Positions 52,801-59,015 of a stretch of 64,000 nt of DNA are shown here, one piece after another (the first letter of the stretch is position 1; each line of letters begins with the position of its first letter). Below the pieces are notes generated by a model. The model did not search any database. It was not told the origin of the DNA and saw only the letters and a program-made list of their open reading frames with translations. Source of the DNA: Alloyangia pacifica. GTDB lineage: Bacteria > Pseudomonadota > Alphaproteobacteria > Rhodobacterales > Rhodobacteraceae. Location: assembly GCF_900116195.1 (NCBI RefSeq), contig NZ_FOZW01000004.1, positions 186,001-250,000 of the forward strand, read 5' to 3'. The position numbers were made by a program, and so were the translations under genes.

Positions 52801-52987
52801 CAGCTTTGTCTGGGACCTCGACGCCGGCGACGCAACGGTGAACAAGACGTCCTTCGCCGAACACAGCACGCAGGGTGTGGAGCTTCAAACTGGCGACGAG
52901 CTGACCTTCACCGGGGTTTCGGACGGCGGCGAACCGCTGCGAATAGATTTTCTAGAATACATGTATTTGGATGGGATCATTGGGTGA
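46826..52987 (+). CDS. Giant multidomain carbohydrate-binding protein (beta-propeller, malectin-like, Calx-beta, three CBM-like repeats)
   Basis: A 2053-residue, Asp-rich protein without signal peptide. Order by eye: sugar-dehydrogenase-like beta-propeller (about 10-560, FSETGNPVLFVAQQDGTIYR); Ca2+-type loops DTDGDGRMDSA, DNDGDGLDDF and DLDLDGVNN (565-650); a lectin-like beta region (660-945); a malectin-like module (950-1110; FAVDPGYYAIRLYMGNGY); a Calx-beta module (1115-1245; VNILDDALAEGAESFEVVIT); an unassigned beta region (1250-1600); and three 150-residue CBM6/35-like repeats starting near 1614, 1771 and 1919, joined by Gly/Ser linkers. AGAGGATG precedes the ATG. No RTX nonapeptides, no sorting motif and no TolC/T1SS genes nearby, so the export route is unclear. 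Probably a matrix adhesin or a sugar-oxidising protein bound to the polysaccharide; the activity is not demonstrated. Confidence 0.85.
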   Translation: MPEDITFGVTDLAAELSTNPTALDFSETGNPVLFVAQQDGTIYRYEIERQPDGADADTSPDFVVTSTVAINVIKNDTQNFDDDGSLNTTAKRQMTGLVATTDEDGNDVLYVTSSDWRIAVGEDSGLDTNSSQIHRIVLDPDTGAVLSNVAIVRGLPRSEENHSVNGLDLSVDPATGDTYLWVAIGGNTNKGAPGNNFAGTVDFAYSASVIKINLTDLESYDIRTDANGNLFVLDMPTLDDPSRPNVNLGSLGIQNLNLDPNFTLDNNGSIGGVLQPDWAGGNNGLNMAKITDYVLVSEGGQLKLVDNPLSIHSPGFRNPYDVLVTEDGQVYTWDNGPNGGWGGQPVSYSDGAVVDDWTTELATNEFSEDGSKGFGDQLHYLGEITDEYGPYGGHANPIRAAAEALSLAFNSDGSYAGATSGSPIMAYGAELFANEAEARDFLSELLIIYTQNSSGSWVDTTSGTGLPADFFDVVSGYDWEHPGSSIADVLAHFDGTSVMDGTAYSPEAQLLDQTEDGSLITLPESTNGLEEYRATFFGGALQNTIIAASFDGTLYFTRVEDTDGDGRMDSASVVYQLGNFGSQPLAVTALGDNGLGTFIDNDGDGLDDFAGLIVSGVYGKDNIAIFIPGGEPLDASDDLDLDGVNNTLDSHVGDPTDGTGAVVGPNSTSRWDFELNNPASTPPGAVPSGDSIAGGIGVNAVWRNNLLPQVDNGGDPTQGLYYGGVFNLGGASSFVSIDEAYAGTAEGTSNSQQNVLGIGFSAAGAQQLSITSEMVNIFTYSLNNDAPAKTWDGGEKVGLMVGPGDQDNFAEATIAVVNDGGTIKYGVQLLVETNNSYVTSFVEVPGIEDPAILGVGDPNFEVAIDLDMTAGAETATARARYLNNGVYTAWVPTATLPLPDAVVEAVKGEYNNFGAITGAVVGMVASTEVGDDSFAASWDWIEITNTSDGEVVHRWVAGNADVAATDGGMDWSSSTAPIVAGTTTVSTFNITALDGSVPSTTPVGVFTQERWARPTGDGMQFEFAVDPGYYAIRLYMGNGYAGTDQPGERLFDVTIEGELFLDDFDLAGTFGASVGGMMQWTGQIDDGIADIDFAAVLENPLINGIEIVAIDSVAEGPSISVADAFVGEGEGSVTVAISASNYVPTESSVLVQFEVRPVSATAGSDYTVANATLNAATGVYSGTRQIAGGSADASVQVNILDDALAEGAESFEVVITGVTGANASIGDGSASVTILDNDSSSGGPTGGGAVTLAITPNVDDVQKSNYDSGSFVLSNVGNKVVTKVEIDVSGAVLKDAVFDPFGLAGDTIAKVLTINNAGGTGVDAPNNDASDPNNGTYVGAGGTAGYEGIVLTFDQATSGGFQSGETMTFSVDMDPNSVAGAKKSTLDAGSDPDWDVGGVSGAELIGSRFTVTYADGTTSTGYLHGTGTQAGARGLSSQASPGTEASLVVNGLGEGGVGTYSADDFTMVVSGPAGAVMRVVLMKAMIQPTTNAFTTGGTSEQAYAPQLDAQLAALAASDFPANNAVELQTIDVTLTGGVQDISSLFDLSGVAAYNFTGEDQLPLGIVAAVIDPSNGNLPLGPTSDPIYLTYDADSSSGGGGGGGGGTPVGDPFRVEAEAMTLVQGFAAVSNGHASGGMFIQATNSGTQIASYTVTEAGTFDITLGYFDESDGQSTLNVLVNGTVIDTFVWNLDAGDATVNRSSFAEHTIAGVVLAAGDTLQLSGVSGGGEPLRVDYADFTPVEGGSGGGGSGGGSTGGGSGSGTPTGDPFRVEAENLSLVQGFAAVSNGNASGDMFIQATNSGTQIASYSVTDAGTFDITLGYFDESDGQSTLNVVLNGTVIDTFVWNLDAGDATANRSSFAEHTISGVELAVGDTLQLSGVSGGGEPLRVDYLDFMPLSGGSGGSGGGGTPTSPGELVRVEAESFQIDLGFIVNNNSHASGGQFLQAGNSGVQSATFVFPDIAGIYNLNLGHFDESDGQSQLDILVNGLEVDSFVWDLDAGDATVNKTSFAEHSTQGVELQTGDELTFTGVSDGGEPLRIDFLEYMYLDGIIG
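51649..52978 (+). repeat. Three tandem CBM6/35-like repeats with Gly/Ser linkers in the giant gene
   Basis: Repeat units at about 51649-52048, 52117-52520 and 52573-52978. Each contains VEAE at its start, a Ser/Asn-His-Ala-Ser-Gly-Gly loop, GxFDITLGYFDESDGQS (or NLNLGHFDESDGQS) and a GGEPLRxDxxxF end. Units 1 and 2 are almost identical; unit 3 is more diverged. Linkers of Gly and Ser separate them (51607-51640 and 52050-52110). Confidence 0.8.
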
Positions 52988-53003
52988 AATGAAGGACTTT
53001 TCA

Positions 53004-54158
53004 ATGGTTGGGCCCGCGCGGTTGCGGGGATTGTTGGTGATCCGCGGGAGCTTCTCTCACATCAATGCGCAGATCGAGGCGGCCCTTCGCAGGGTCCGCC
53101 CCGAGATGGAACTGGATGTCATCGACGTCGGCAAGGAGTTCAAGGAGGACATGCTGAGCCAGCTGCGTTGCCTGGTCGGGGTGCAGCGCGAGTACGGCCT
53201 TTCCAGTTGGAGTTCCAAGGACATGCTGCGCTACCGGCTTGCGCGGTCACAGACCTACTACGAGGCGGTCAGCGGCATGGTCCGCGACCGTTTCGACCCC
53301 GCGGACTATGATTTCACCCTCCAGACCCAGTCTCTGTTCAATGCGGCGCTGCCCGGGATTCCGAATTTCGTCTACACCGATCACGTGGCACGGGCGGGCA
53401 TGTCGAGCCTGCAGGGCCAGTTCGGGGCGCCAAGCGACGGCTGGTTCGGCTGCGAGAGCGAGATCTACACTCAGGCCGATCATGTCTTCACCTTCGGCCC
53501 CAAGATCCGCCGGATGCTGATCGAGCAATACGGCCTTGCGCCGGACAGGGCCTCGGCGATCGGCGCAGGGGCCTCGGTGATGCCCAGCCACCCGGTCGAA
53601 CTGAGCACCGAGCGCTTTGCCCGCCGCCGCATCCTCTTTGTCGGCGTCGACTGGGAGCGCAAGGGTGGCCCGGAACTGGTCGAGGCCTTCAAGCTCCTGA
53701 ATGAGCGCCTGCCGGACGCGACCCTGACCATCATCGGTTGCAGCCCCGACGTGCAGGTCGAGGGCGTCGAGGTGCTAGGCCGCCTGCCGCTGGAACAGGT
53801 GGCGGACCATTTCCACGCGGCCTCATGCTTCTGCATGCCGTCGCGGCTCGAACCCTTCGGCGTGGTCTTCGTCGAGGCCATGCAATTCGGCCTGCCGGTG
53901 GTCTCCACCGATGTGGGCGACATCGGCTCCATCGTGGTCGAGAACGAGACGGGCCACGTGGTGCCCGCCGGCGATGCCACGGCGCTCTCCGAGGCGCTGG
54001 TTCAGACACTGGAGACCCCGGAGAACGCGCTTCGGCTCGGTGCGGCGGCGAAGCACCGCGCGGTGCAGTTCACCTGGGACGCAGTGGCGCGGCGGATCGC
54101 TTCGCATTTCCCCGGAGAGCCGGCCTTTCCGCAGGCAGAGCTGGAGGTGGCCTGGTGA
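53004..54158 (+). CDS. Glycosyltransferase family 4 protein
   Basis: A 384-residue GT-B glycosyltransferase. The C-terminal domain is clear: RRRILFVGVDWERKGGPELV (about 206-225), CMPSRLEPFGVVFVEAMQFG with the E-x7-E donor motif, and VVSTDVGDIGSIVVENETGH. The N-terminal domain is less typical, with FTLQTQSLFNAALPGIPNFV and TDHVARAGM. The ATG at 53004 has AAGGAC 7 nt upstream; the ATG at 52989, 2 nt after the giant-gene stop, is an alternative. Its stop overlaps the GTG of the next glycosyltransferase (GTGA). Confidence 0.9.
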   Translation: MVGPARLRGLLVIRGSFSHINAQIEAALRRVRPEMELDVIDVGKEFKEDMLSQLRCLVGVQREYGLSSWSSKDMLRYRLARSQTYYEAVSGMVRDRFDPADYDFTLQTQSLFNAALPGIPNFVYTDHVARAGMSSLQGQFGAPSDGWFGCESEIYTQADHVFTFGPKIRRMLIEQYGLAPDRASAIGAGASVMPSHPVELSTERFARRRILFVGVDWERKGGPELVEAFKLLNERLPDATLTIIGCSPDVQVEGVEVLGRLPLEQVADHFHAASCFCMPSRLEPFGVVFVEAMQFGLPVVSTDVGDIGSIVVENETGHVVPAGDATALSEALVQTLETPENALRLGAAAKHRAVQFTWDAVARRIASHFPGEPAFPQAELEVAW

Positions 54159-55315
54159 GCAAGCGCATTCTCTATGTCATCGACAGCCTGAAGATCGGCG
54201 GTGCCGAGATGCTGCTGCTCGGCCTGCTTGACGCCGTGCGGGCCCGGGGCGGCGAGGCGCATGTGGCCTATTTCACTCCGGGCCCGCTCGAGGCCCGCGT
54301 GGCCGAGCGCGGGGTCGGCATGACCCGCCTCAGCACCAAGGGTCTCCGCGACCCACGGGCGCTGACCCGCTGCCTGAGGCTCATCCGCGACTGGCGCCCC
54401 GACATCCTGCACAGCCACCTGGTCAAGAGTGACCTCGTCGGCCAGATGGCGGCGCGCTTGTCCGGGGTGCCGCGCATCATCACGCTGCACAACACCGACC
54501 CCTGGCGCGAGAAGAAGGCGATGAGTCTGATTTATCGTGCCGCCACTGCCGGGGCCGACGCCTGCATCGGGGTTTCGGAACGGGTCACCGACCACGTTGC
54601 GCGCACCGGGGGCTTCCGGCGCAGCGCCATGGAGACCATCGTCAACGGCATCGATCTCGATCATTTCGACCGGGACCGGACCGAGCCGCTCGACCTTGCG
54701 GCCTACGGCGTGCACCCCGGTGCCAAGGTGGTGGCGGTGGTCGGTAGCCTGACCCCGCAGAAGGATCACGAGACCTTCCTGCGCTGCGCCGCGACGCTGG
54801 CGCAACGCGTACCCGGGGCGGTGTTCCTGGTGGTCGGCGAGGGTGATCTCGCGCCGCAGATCGAAGCGCAGGCCCGTGCCCTCGGGCTGGGGCCGGAACG
54901 CCTGATCCTGACCGGCGCGATCTCCAGGATGCGCGGGCTCTTGGCGGCGATCGACGTGCTGGCGATCTCCTCTGCCTGGGAGGGGCTGCCGATGGTGCTG
55001 CTCGAGGGAATGGCCATGCAATGCGCCATCGCCTCGACCGCCGTGGGCGGCATACCGGACGTTCTTGAGGATGGGATCAGCGGTCGGCTCGTGCCGCCGG
55101 GCGACCCGGAGGCACTGGCGCAGGCGGTGGCGCAGCTGCTGGCGGACCCCGGCGCGGCGGCCCGTCTCGGCGAGGCCGCGCGCGGCACCGTCGCCGCCCG
55201 CTTCAGCGCTGAGGTCATGCGCCAGCGCATCTTTGCCCTTTACGACACCAAGCAAGGACCGCGCCCCGGCGCGCGGCACCGGCCGGGCGAGCCCCGGCTG
55301 GACAGCCCCAATTGA
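54155..55315 (+). CDS. Glycosyltransferase family 4 protein
   Basis: A 386-residue GT-B enzyme beginning SKRILYVIDSLKIGGAEMLL (2-21), a typical GT4 acceptor-domain start with the GGAE loop. The donor domain has VVAVVGSLTPQKDHETFLRC (about 190-209) and SAWEGLPMVLLEGMAMQCAI followed by STAVGGIPDVLEDGISGRLV. The GTG start overlaps the previous stop and has GGAGG 7 nt upstream, so the two transferases are coupled. Linkage and sugar are unknown. Confidence 0.92.
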   Translation: MSKRILYVIDSLKIGGAEMLLLGLLDAVRARGGEAHVAYFTPGPLEARVAERGVGMTRLSTKGLRDPRALTRCLRLIRDWRPDILHSHLVKSDLVGQMAARLSGVPRIITLHNTDPWREKKAMSLIYRAATAGADACIGVSERVTDHVARTGGFRRSAMETIVNGIDLDHFDRDRTEPLDLAAYGVHPGAKVVAVVGSLTPQKDHETFLRCAATLAQRVPGAVFLVVGEGDLAPQIEAQARALGLGPERLILTGAISRMRGLLAAIDVLAISSAWEGLPMVLLEGMAMQCAIASTAVGGIPDVLEDGISGRLVPPGDPEALAQAVAQLLADPGAAARLGEAARGTVAARFSAEVMRQRIFALYDTKQGPRPGARHRPGEPRLDSPN

Positions 55316-55327
55316 GGAGTAGCGAGA

Positions 55328-56503
55328 ATGGTTGTTTTCCTTCGCAAGTTTTCCGTCAGCACCGCACTGGTCCTGGCCCTGAGCCTGAGCGGCGGCGCGG
55401 TCCGCGCCGACACGCCCGATTACAACGTCGACGTGGGCGACAGGCTCACCATCTCGGTCTATGGCAAGCCCGAGATGTCGGGCACCTTCCAGGTCCGTGC
55501 GGACGGCAATATCGCCCTGCACCTGCTTGGGCCGGTCAATGTGCTCGGCCTGACCATGCGCGAGATCGAGGAACGGATCGAGAGCGAGGCGCGGGACCGC
55601 TTCTCAAGCCGCGAGTCGGTGCTTGTCGACATGCTCGAGTATCGGGACGTCTTCGTGCTGGGTGCGGTGGACACGCCGGGCGCCTATGAATTCCGGCCCG
55701 GGATGACGGTGATGAAGGCGGTGGCCATGGCCGGGGGCTTCGAGCGCATCCAGGAGGAGATGAGCAGCGATCGCGACATCCGCACGGCCCGCAACACGCT
55801 TGCCGAAGCGCAAAGCCGGCTGACCTTTGCCATCTCCGAGCGTGACGCGCTGGCCCGCGAACTGGCGCGGCTCGACGGTGTTGCTCCGGAGGCCAAGGCC
55901 GCGGACGCGCCACTGGACCTTCAGCAAGACCAACTGGTCGGCCTGCGCCGCTCGCTGATGCAGGACCTCTTGGAAGGTGCCAGCATGCGAAGCATGCTCG
56001 CCGACGAGGAGGCCGGGATGCTCGATCAGCGCCGCGAACTGATCAACGAGCGGCTCGATGCGACGCAGGAACAGCTCGAAAGCATGCAGGAGCTGGAGTC
56101 CCGCGGTCTGGCCCGCAAGGAGCAGACGCTTGGTCTGAAGATCGACCTGTCCGAATACAACGCCGACCTGCTGGAGGTTGCGGCCTTCGTGTCGCGGGCC
56201 AAGCAGACGCGGGCCAACGCCGAGAGCGACATTCAGGAAGCGCAGACCGAGTACCGGCTGAACCTGCTGCAGGACAAGCTCGAGGCGGATCAGCGGGTCG
56301 CGCAGGAGCAGACCGACCTCGAGATGGCGCTCGATTTCCTGCGGCTCGCGAGCCCGGCGGCGGCGGCCGACATGGGCGAGGCGGTCGAGACGATCTACGA
56401 GCTGTACCGCAACGGCTCGGACACCCCCGAGCGGGTGCCGCCGACCGCGCTGCTCGGGCCGGAGGACGTGCTTCAGGTCCGCTTCGAGGCGGTAATGCAG
56501 TAA
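55328..56503 (+). CDS. Outer-membrane polysaccharide export protein (OPX, ExoF-like)
   Basis: A 391-residue exported protein. Signal peptide 1-27 with no lipobox cysteine, then the polysaccharide-export (PES) domain YNVDVGDRLTISVYGKPEMS (32-51) with GNIALHLLGPVNVLGLTMRE, an SLBB-type domain VFVLGAVDTPGAYEFRPGMT (about 109-128), and a long coiled coil (about 155-335). The non-lipidated, coiled-coil form resembles ExoF of rhizobia, which spans the periplasm between PCP and outer membrane. GAGGAG precedes the ATG. Last gene of the locus; it would cooperate with the Wzz-like protein encoded 17 kb upstream. Confidence 0.9.
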   Translation: MVVFLRKFSVSTALVLALSLSGGAVRADTPDYNVDVGDRLTISVYGKPEMSGTFQVRADGNIALHLLGPVNVLGLTMREIEERIESEARDRFSSRESVLVDMLEYRDVFVLGAVDTPGAYEFRPGMTVMKAVAMAGGFERIQEEMSSDRDIRTARNTLAEAQSRLTFAISERDALARELARLDGVAPEAKAADAPLDLQQDQLVGLRRSLMQDLLEGASMRSMLADEEAGMLDQRRELINERLDATQEQLESMQELESRGLARKEQTLGLKIDLSEYNADLLEVAAFVSRAKQTRANAESDIQEAQTEYRLNLLQDKLEADQRVAQEQTDLEMALDFLRLASPAAAADMGEAVETIYELYRNGSDTPERVPPTALLGPEDVLQVRFEAVMQ

Positions 56504-56511
56504 GCGGCGAT

Positions 56512-56531
56512 GGCGCGGTTCAGGCCGCGCC
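56512..56531. terminator. Hairpin between convergent OPX and MYG1 genes
   Basis: GGCGCGG (56512-56518) pairs with CCGCGCC (56525-56531) around a TTCAGG loop, overlapping the 3' end of the MYG1 gene. No T-tract; bidirectional termination is inferred from its position. Confidence 0.4.
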
Positions 56532-57452
56532 CGCCTCGGCCTCGCGCACGGCCAGTTCCGCCATGGCGAGGATCGCCTCGCGGCTGCCGGCGACGGCGAT
56601 GAACCGGCCATTGTGGCAGAACTTCGCACCCGCGACAACGCTGGCCTCTTCCAGCGCGGCATCGGTCAGCCCGGCCCAGGCGGCGGGCAGGTCGGCACGC
56701 TGCTCGAAGCCGTCGGCGTTCTTGCGGATGCCGGTGAGCGCCCAGTCGTCGCCACGCGGGTGCACCACGAAGAGCAGGTGATCGGCACCCGCAGCCACCA
56801 CCGCCGAGCGGAAGGGCATGCCCTGCGGTAGCTCCAGAATGCGGCTCTCCCCGGCGGCTTCGATGGCAGCCGTGACCTGCGCCTCGGCGCGGCGCTTGGC
56901 GGCCTTGCGACGGATCGAGGCCTCGACAAAGGCGCGGGCGATGTGCAGCGCGTCGGCAAAGGCCATGTCCTCGGCCTCGGGCGCCTTGTCGTCATAGACC
57001 GGCTTGAGGCTTTCCAGCAGCATCGGCAGCGTCAGGTCCGACAGCATCGGCCCGGCCTCGGAGGGGCTGAGCGCGCCATTGTCCATCAGGTCCACCGGCA
57101 GCACGAAGCCCCGGTCGAAGCTGGCGTGGATGCCCACTAGGTCGGCTTCCGGCACCTCCGCCGCGCGCAGGTAGTCGAGGCCGTAGTGCTTCCAGATCAG
57201 CCCGAAGGAGCTGTAGGGCTGGCCGTCTTCGCGCAGCGGCGCGTCCTTCTGGTGGTGGTCGTAGATGCCCTGCGCGTGGTCGTAGTCGCGGCCCACGTCA
57301 TAGATGATCTTGCCCTCGCCCGGGGTGTTCCAACCCGCGTCGCGGGTACGCAGGATCTCTGCCTCCGGGAACAGGCGGGTAAGGATCACCGAGGACAGCA
57401 GCTCGTCGGCGTGGAAGCCGCCGGAATGGGTGACAAGGTGGGTGATCTGCAT
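56520..57452 (-). CDS. MYG1 family (UPF0160) metal-dependent protein
   Basis: A 310-residue DHH-like protein with the family start VTHSGGFHADELLSSVIL (7-24), YDVGRDYDHAQGIYDHHQKD (51-70; the HH metal-binding pair), and FRSAVVAAGADHLLFVVHP with DDWALTGIRKNADGFEQRA further on. Human and yeast MYG1 is a 3'-5' RNA exonuclease acting on nuclear and mitochondrial RNA; bacterial homologues are uncharacterised. Convergent with the OPX gene and unrelated to the polysaccharide locus. Confidence 0.92.
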   Translation of the reverse strand: MQITHLVTHSGGFHADELLSSVILTRLFPEAEILRTRDAGWNTPGEGKIIYDVGRDYDHAQGIYDHHQKDAPLREDGQPYSSFGLIWKHYGLDYLRAAEVPEADLVGIHASFDRGFVLPVDLMDNGALSPSEAGPMLSDLTLPMLLESLKPVYDDKAPEAEDMAFADALHIARAFVEASIRRKAAKRRAEAQVTAAIEAAGESRILELPQGMPFRSAVVAAGADHLLFVVHPRGDDWALTGIRKNADGFEQRADLPAAWAGLTDAALEEASVVAGAKFCHNGRFIAVAGSREAILAMAELAVREAEAGAA

Positions 57453-57520
57453 CTTCGGGCCTCTGGATTGCTCGGCGCCCCCATATCGCGGGAGCGCCCC
57501 GCTGCCAAGGCGCGAGCGAT

Positions 57521-59008
57521 TCAGCCCGCCGCCAGCCTCAGCCGCACCGCCTGCGCCAGCAGCGCCGCGGTCTCCTGCGCGAAGCCATGCGCCTCGGCCC
57601 GCACATCCGGGGTCTCGGCCAGAGTGCGCGCGTGGCCCTGCCAGGCCTCGCAGCGCAGCTCCAGTTCGGCATCACCGCCGCCGAGCCGGGTGACCAGCGC
57701 CGCAAACTGCCCGATGGCCGCGCCGTCCTCCAGCTTCAGCCCGCGCGTTGCAAGTGTCAGCGCGTGGATGCCATTGGCGCCTTCGTAGATCGAGGTGATC
57801 CGCGCGTCGCGCCAGACCTGCGCGACGCCGTATTCCTCGAGGTAGCCGTAGCCGCCGAGGATCTGGATGCCGAGGTCGGCCGAGCGGATCCCGGCATCCG
57901 TGGCATAGATCTTGCACAGCGGGGTGAGGAACTCGATTAGGGCAGGGGCCTCGCCCTTTTCCAGCTCGCACAAGGCAACGTGGCACATTGCGCGGGCGGT
58001 ACGCGCGAGATCCCGCTGCTCGTCCAGCATCCGGGTCACGTCGGGGTGGTCGGTTAGAAGCGCAGGTGTGCCCTCGGGGGTGCGGCCCTGTTTGCGCTCG
58101 GCGGCATAGGCGGCGGCAATCGCATGGGCGCGGCTGGCATGGGCGACACCCTGCAGCGCCACGTCGAGCCTTGCGTGATTCATCATGGTGAACATCGCCG
58201 CCAGCCCGCGCCCCTCGGTGCCGATCAGCTCGGCCGTCGCACCGTCGAATTCCATCTGGCAGGTGGGCGAGGCGTGCAGGCCGAGCTTTTCCTCGATGCG
58301 GGTGACGGTGATGGGGTTGCGGACCCCTTCGACCTCGGACGTGCAGAGAAACAGCGACAGTCCCTTTACCCCGTCCTCAGGCGTGCCGCTGCGCGCGAGC
58401 ACCAGATGCAGGATGCCCTGCGACATGTCCTGATCGCCGCCGGAGATGAAGATCTTCTGTCCTTCGATCTTCCACGCATCCCCGTCCCGCGTCGCCTTGC
58501 AGCGGATGCGCGAGAGATCCGAGCCGGCACCAGCCTCTGTCAGACACATGGTCGAGAGCCACTCGCCCGAGGTGAGGCGCGGGATGCAGGCGGCCTGCTG
58601 CTCTTGCGTGCCATGCGCGAGCAGGGTCGAGATCGCGCCGGGAACCAGTCCCGTCACCATCTGCAGCGCGTGGTTGGCCCCCGAGAAGATCTCGGAAACC
58701 GCAGCTGCCGTCAGGTGATCCAGCGCCTGACCACCGAAGTCTTCAGGTGCGGTGAGCCCCTGCCAGCCGCCCTCCGCCAGCTCTGCATAGGCCGCGCCGA
58801 AGCCCTCGGGCATCCGCACCCGGCCGTTCTCGAGCCGGCAGCCCTGCCGGTCGCCGGGCTCGTTGAGCGGCGCGAGCACGCCCTCGGCGAAGGCGGCGAA
58901 GTGCTGGGTGATTTCCTGCGACAGCTCGGCATCCCAGCCGGGGGCGTCCCCGGCAAAGAGGCGCAGGCTGCGGAGGATCTCTTCGGTGGGGGCTTGGAAG
59001 GGGGTCAT
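57521..59008 (-). CDS. Acyl-CoA dehydrogenase
   Basis: A 495-residue flavoenzyme. The FAD-binding MCLTEAGAGSDLSRIRCKAT (about 153-172) and KIEGQKIFISGGDQDMSQGI are family motifs; DARITSIYEGANGIHALTLA (near 400-420) is the C-terminal FAD/substrate signature with the catalytic Glu of IYEGANGI. It lacks most of the C-terminal extension of the 590-residue DmdC/FadE-like enzymes and ends soon after the core. In this cluster it could act on a CoA thioester of phenylpropanoid or side-chain origin. Seven bp after the tannase stop on the same strand; last gene of the catabolic cluster. Confidence 0.9.
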   Translation of the reverse strand: MTPFQAPTEEILRSLRLFAGDAPGWDAELSQEITQHFAAFAEGVLAPLNEPGDRQGCRLENGRVRMPEGFGAAYAELAEGGWQGLTAPEDFGGQALDHLTAAAVSEIFSGANHALQMVTGLVPGAISTLLAHGTQEQQAACIPRLTSGEWLSTMCLTEAGAGSDLSRIRCKATRDGDAWKIEGQKIFISGGDQDMSQGILHLVLARSGTPEDGVKGLSLFLCTSEVEGVRNPITVTRIEEKLGLHASPTCQMEFDGATAELIGTEGRGLAAMFTMMNHARLDVALQGVAHASRAHAIAAAYAAERKQGRTPEGTPALLTDHPDVTRMLDEQRDLARTARAMCHVALCELEKGEAPALIEFLTPLCKIYATDAGIRSADLGIQILGGYGYLEEYGVAQVWRDARITSIYEGANGIHALTLATRGLKLEDGAAIGQFAALVTRLGGGDAELELRCEAWQGHARTLAETPDVRAEAHGFAQETAALLAQAVRLRLAAG

Positions 59009-59015
59009 GGATGCC

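Noticed and set aside
51600..53000. CRISPR-like array or RTX repeats in the giant gene
   Set aside because: The repeats are long, in frame and encode protein modules with Gly/Ser linkers; there are no short direct repeats with spacers and no GGxGxD nonapeptides.
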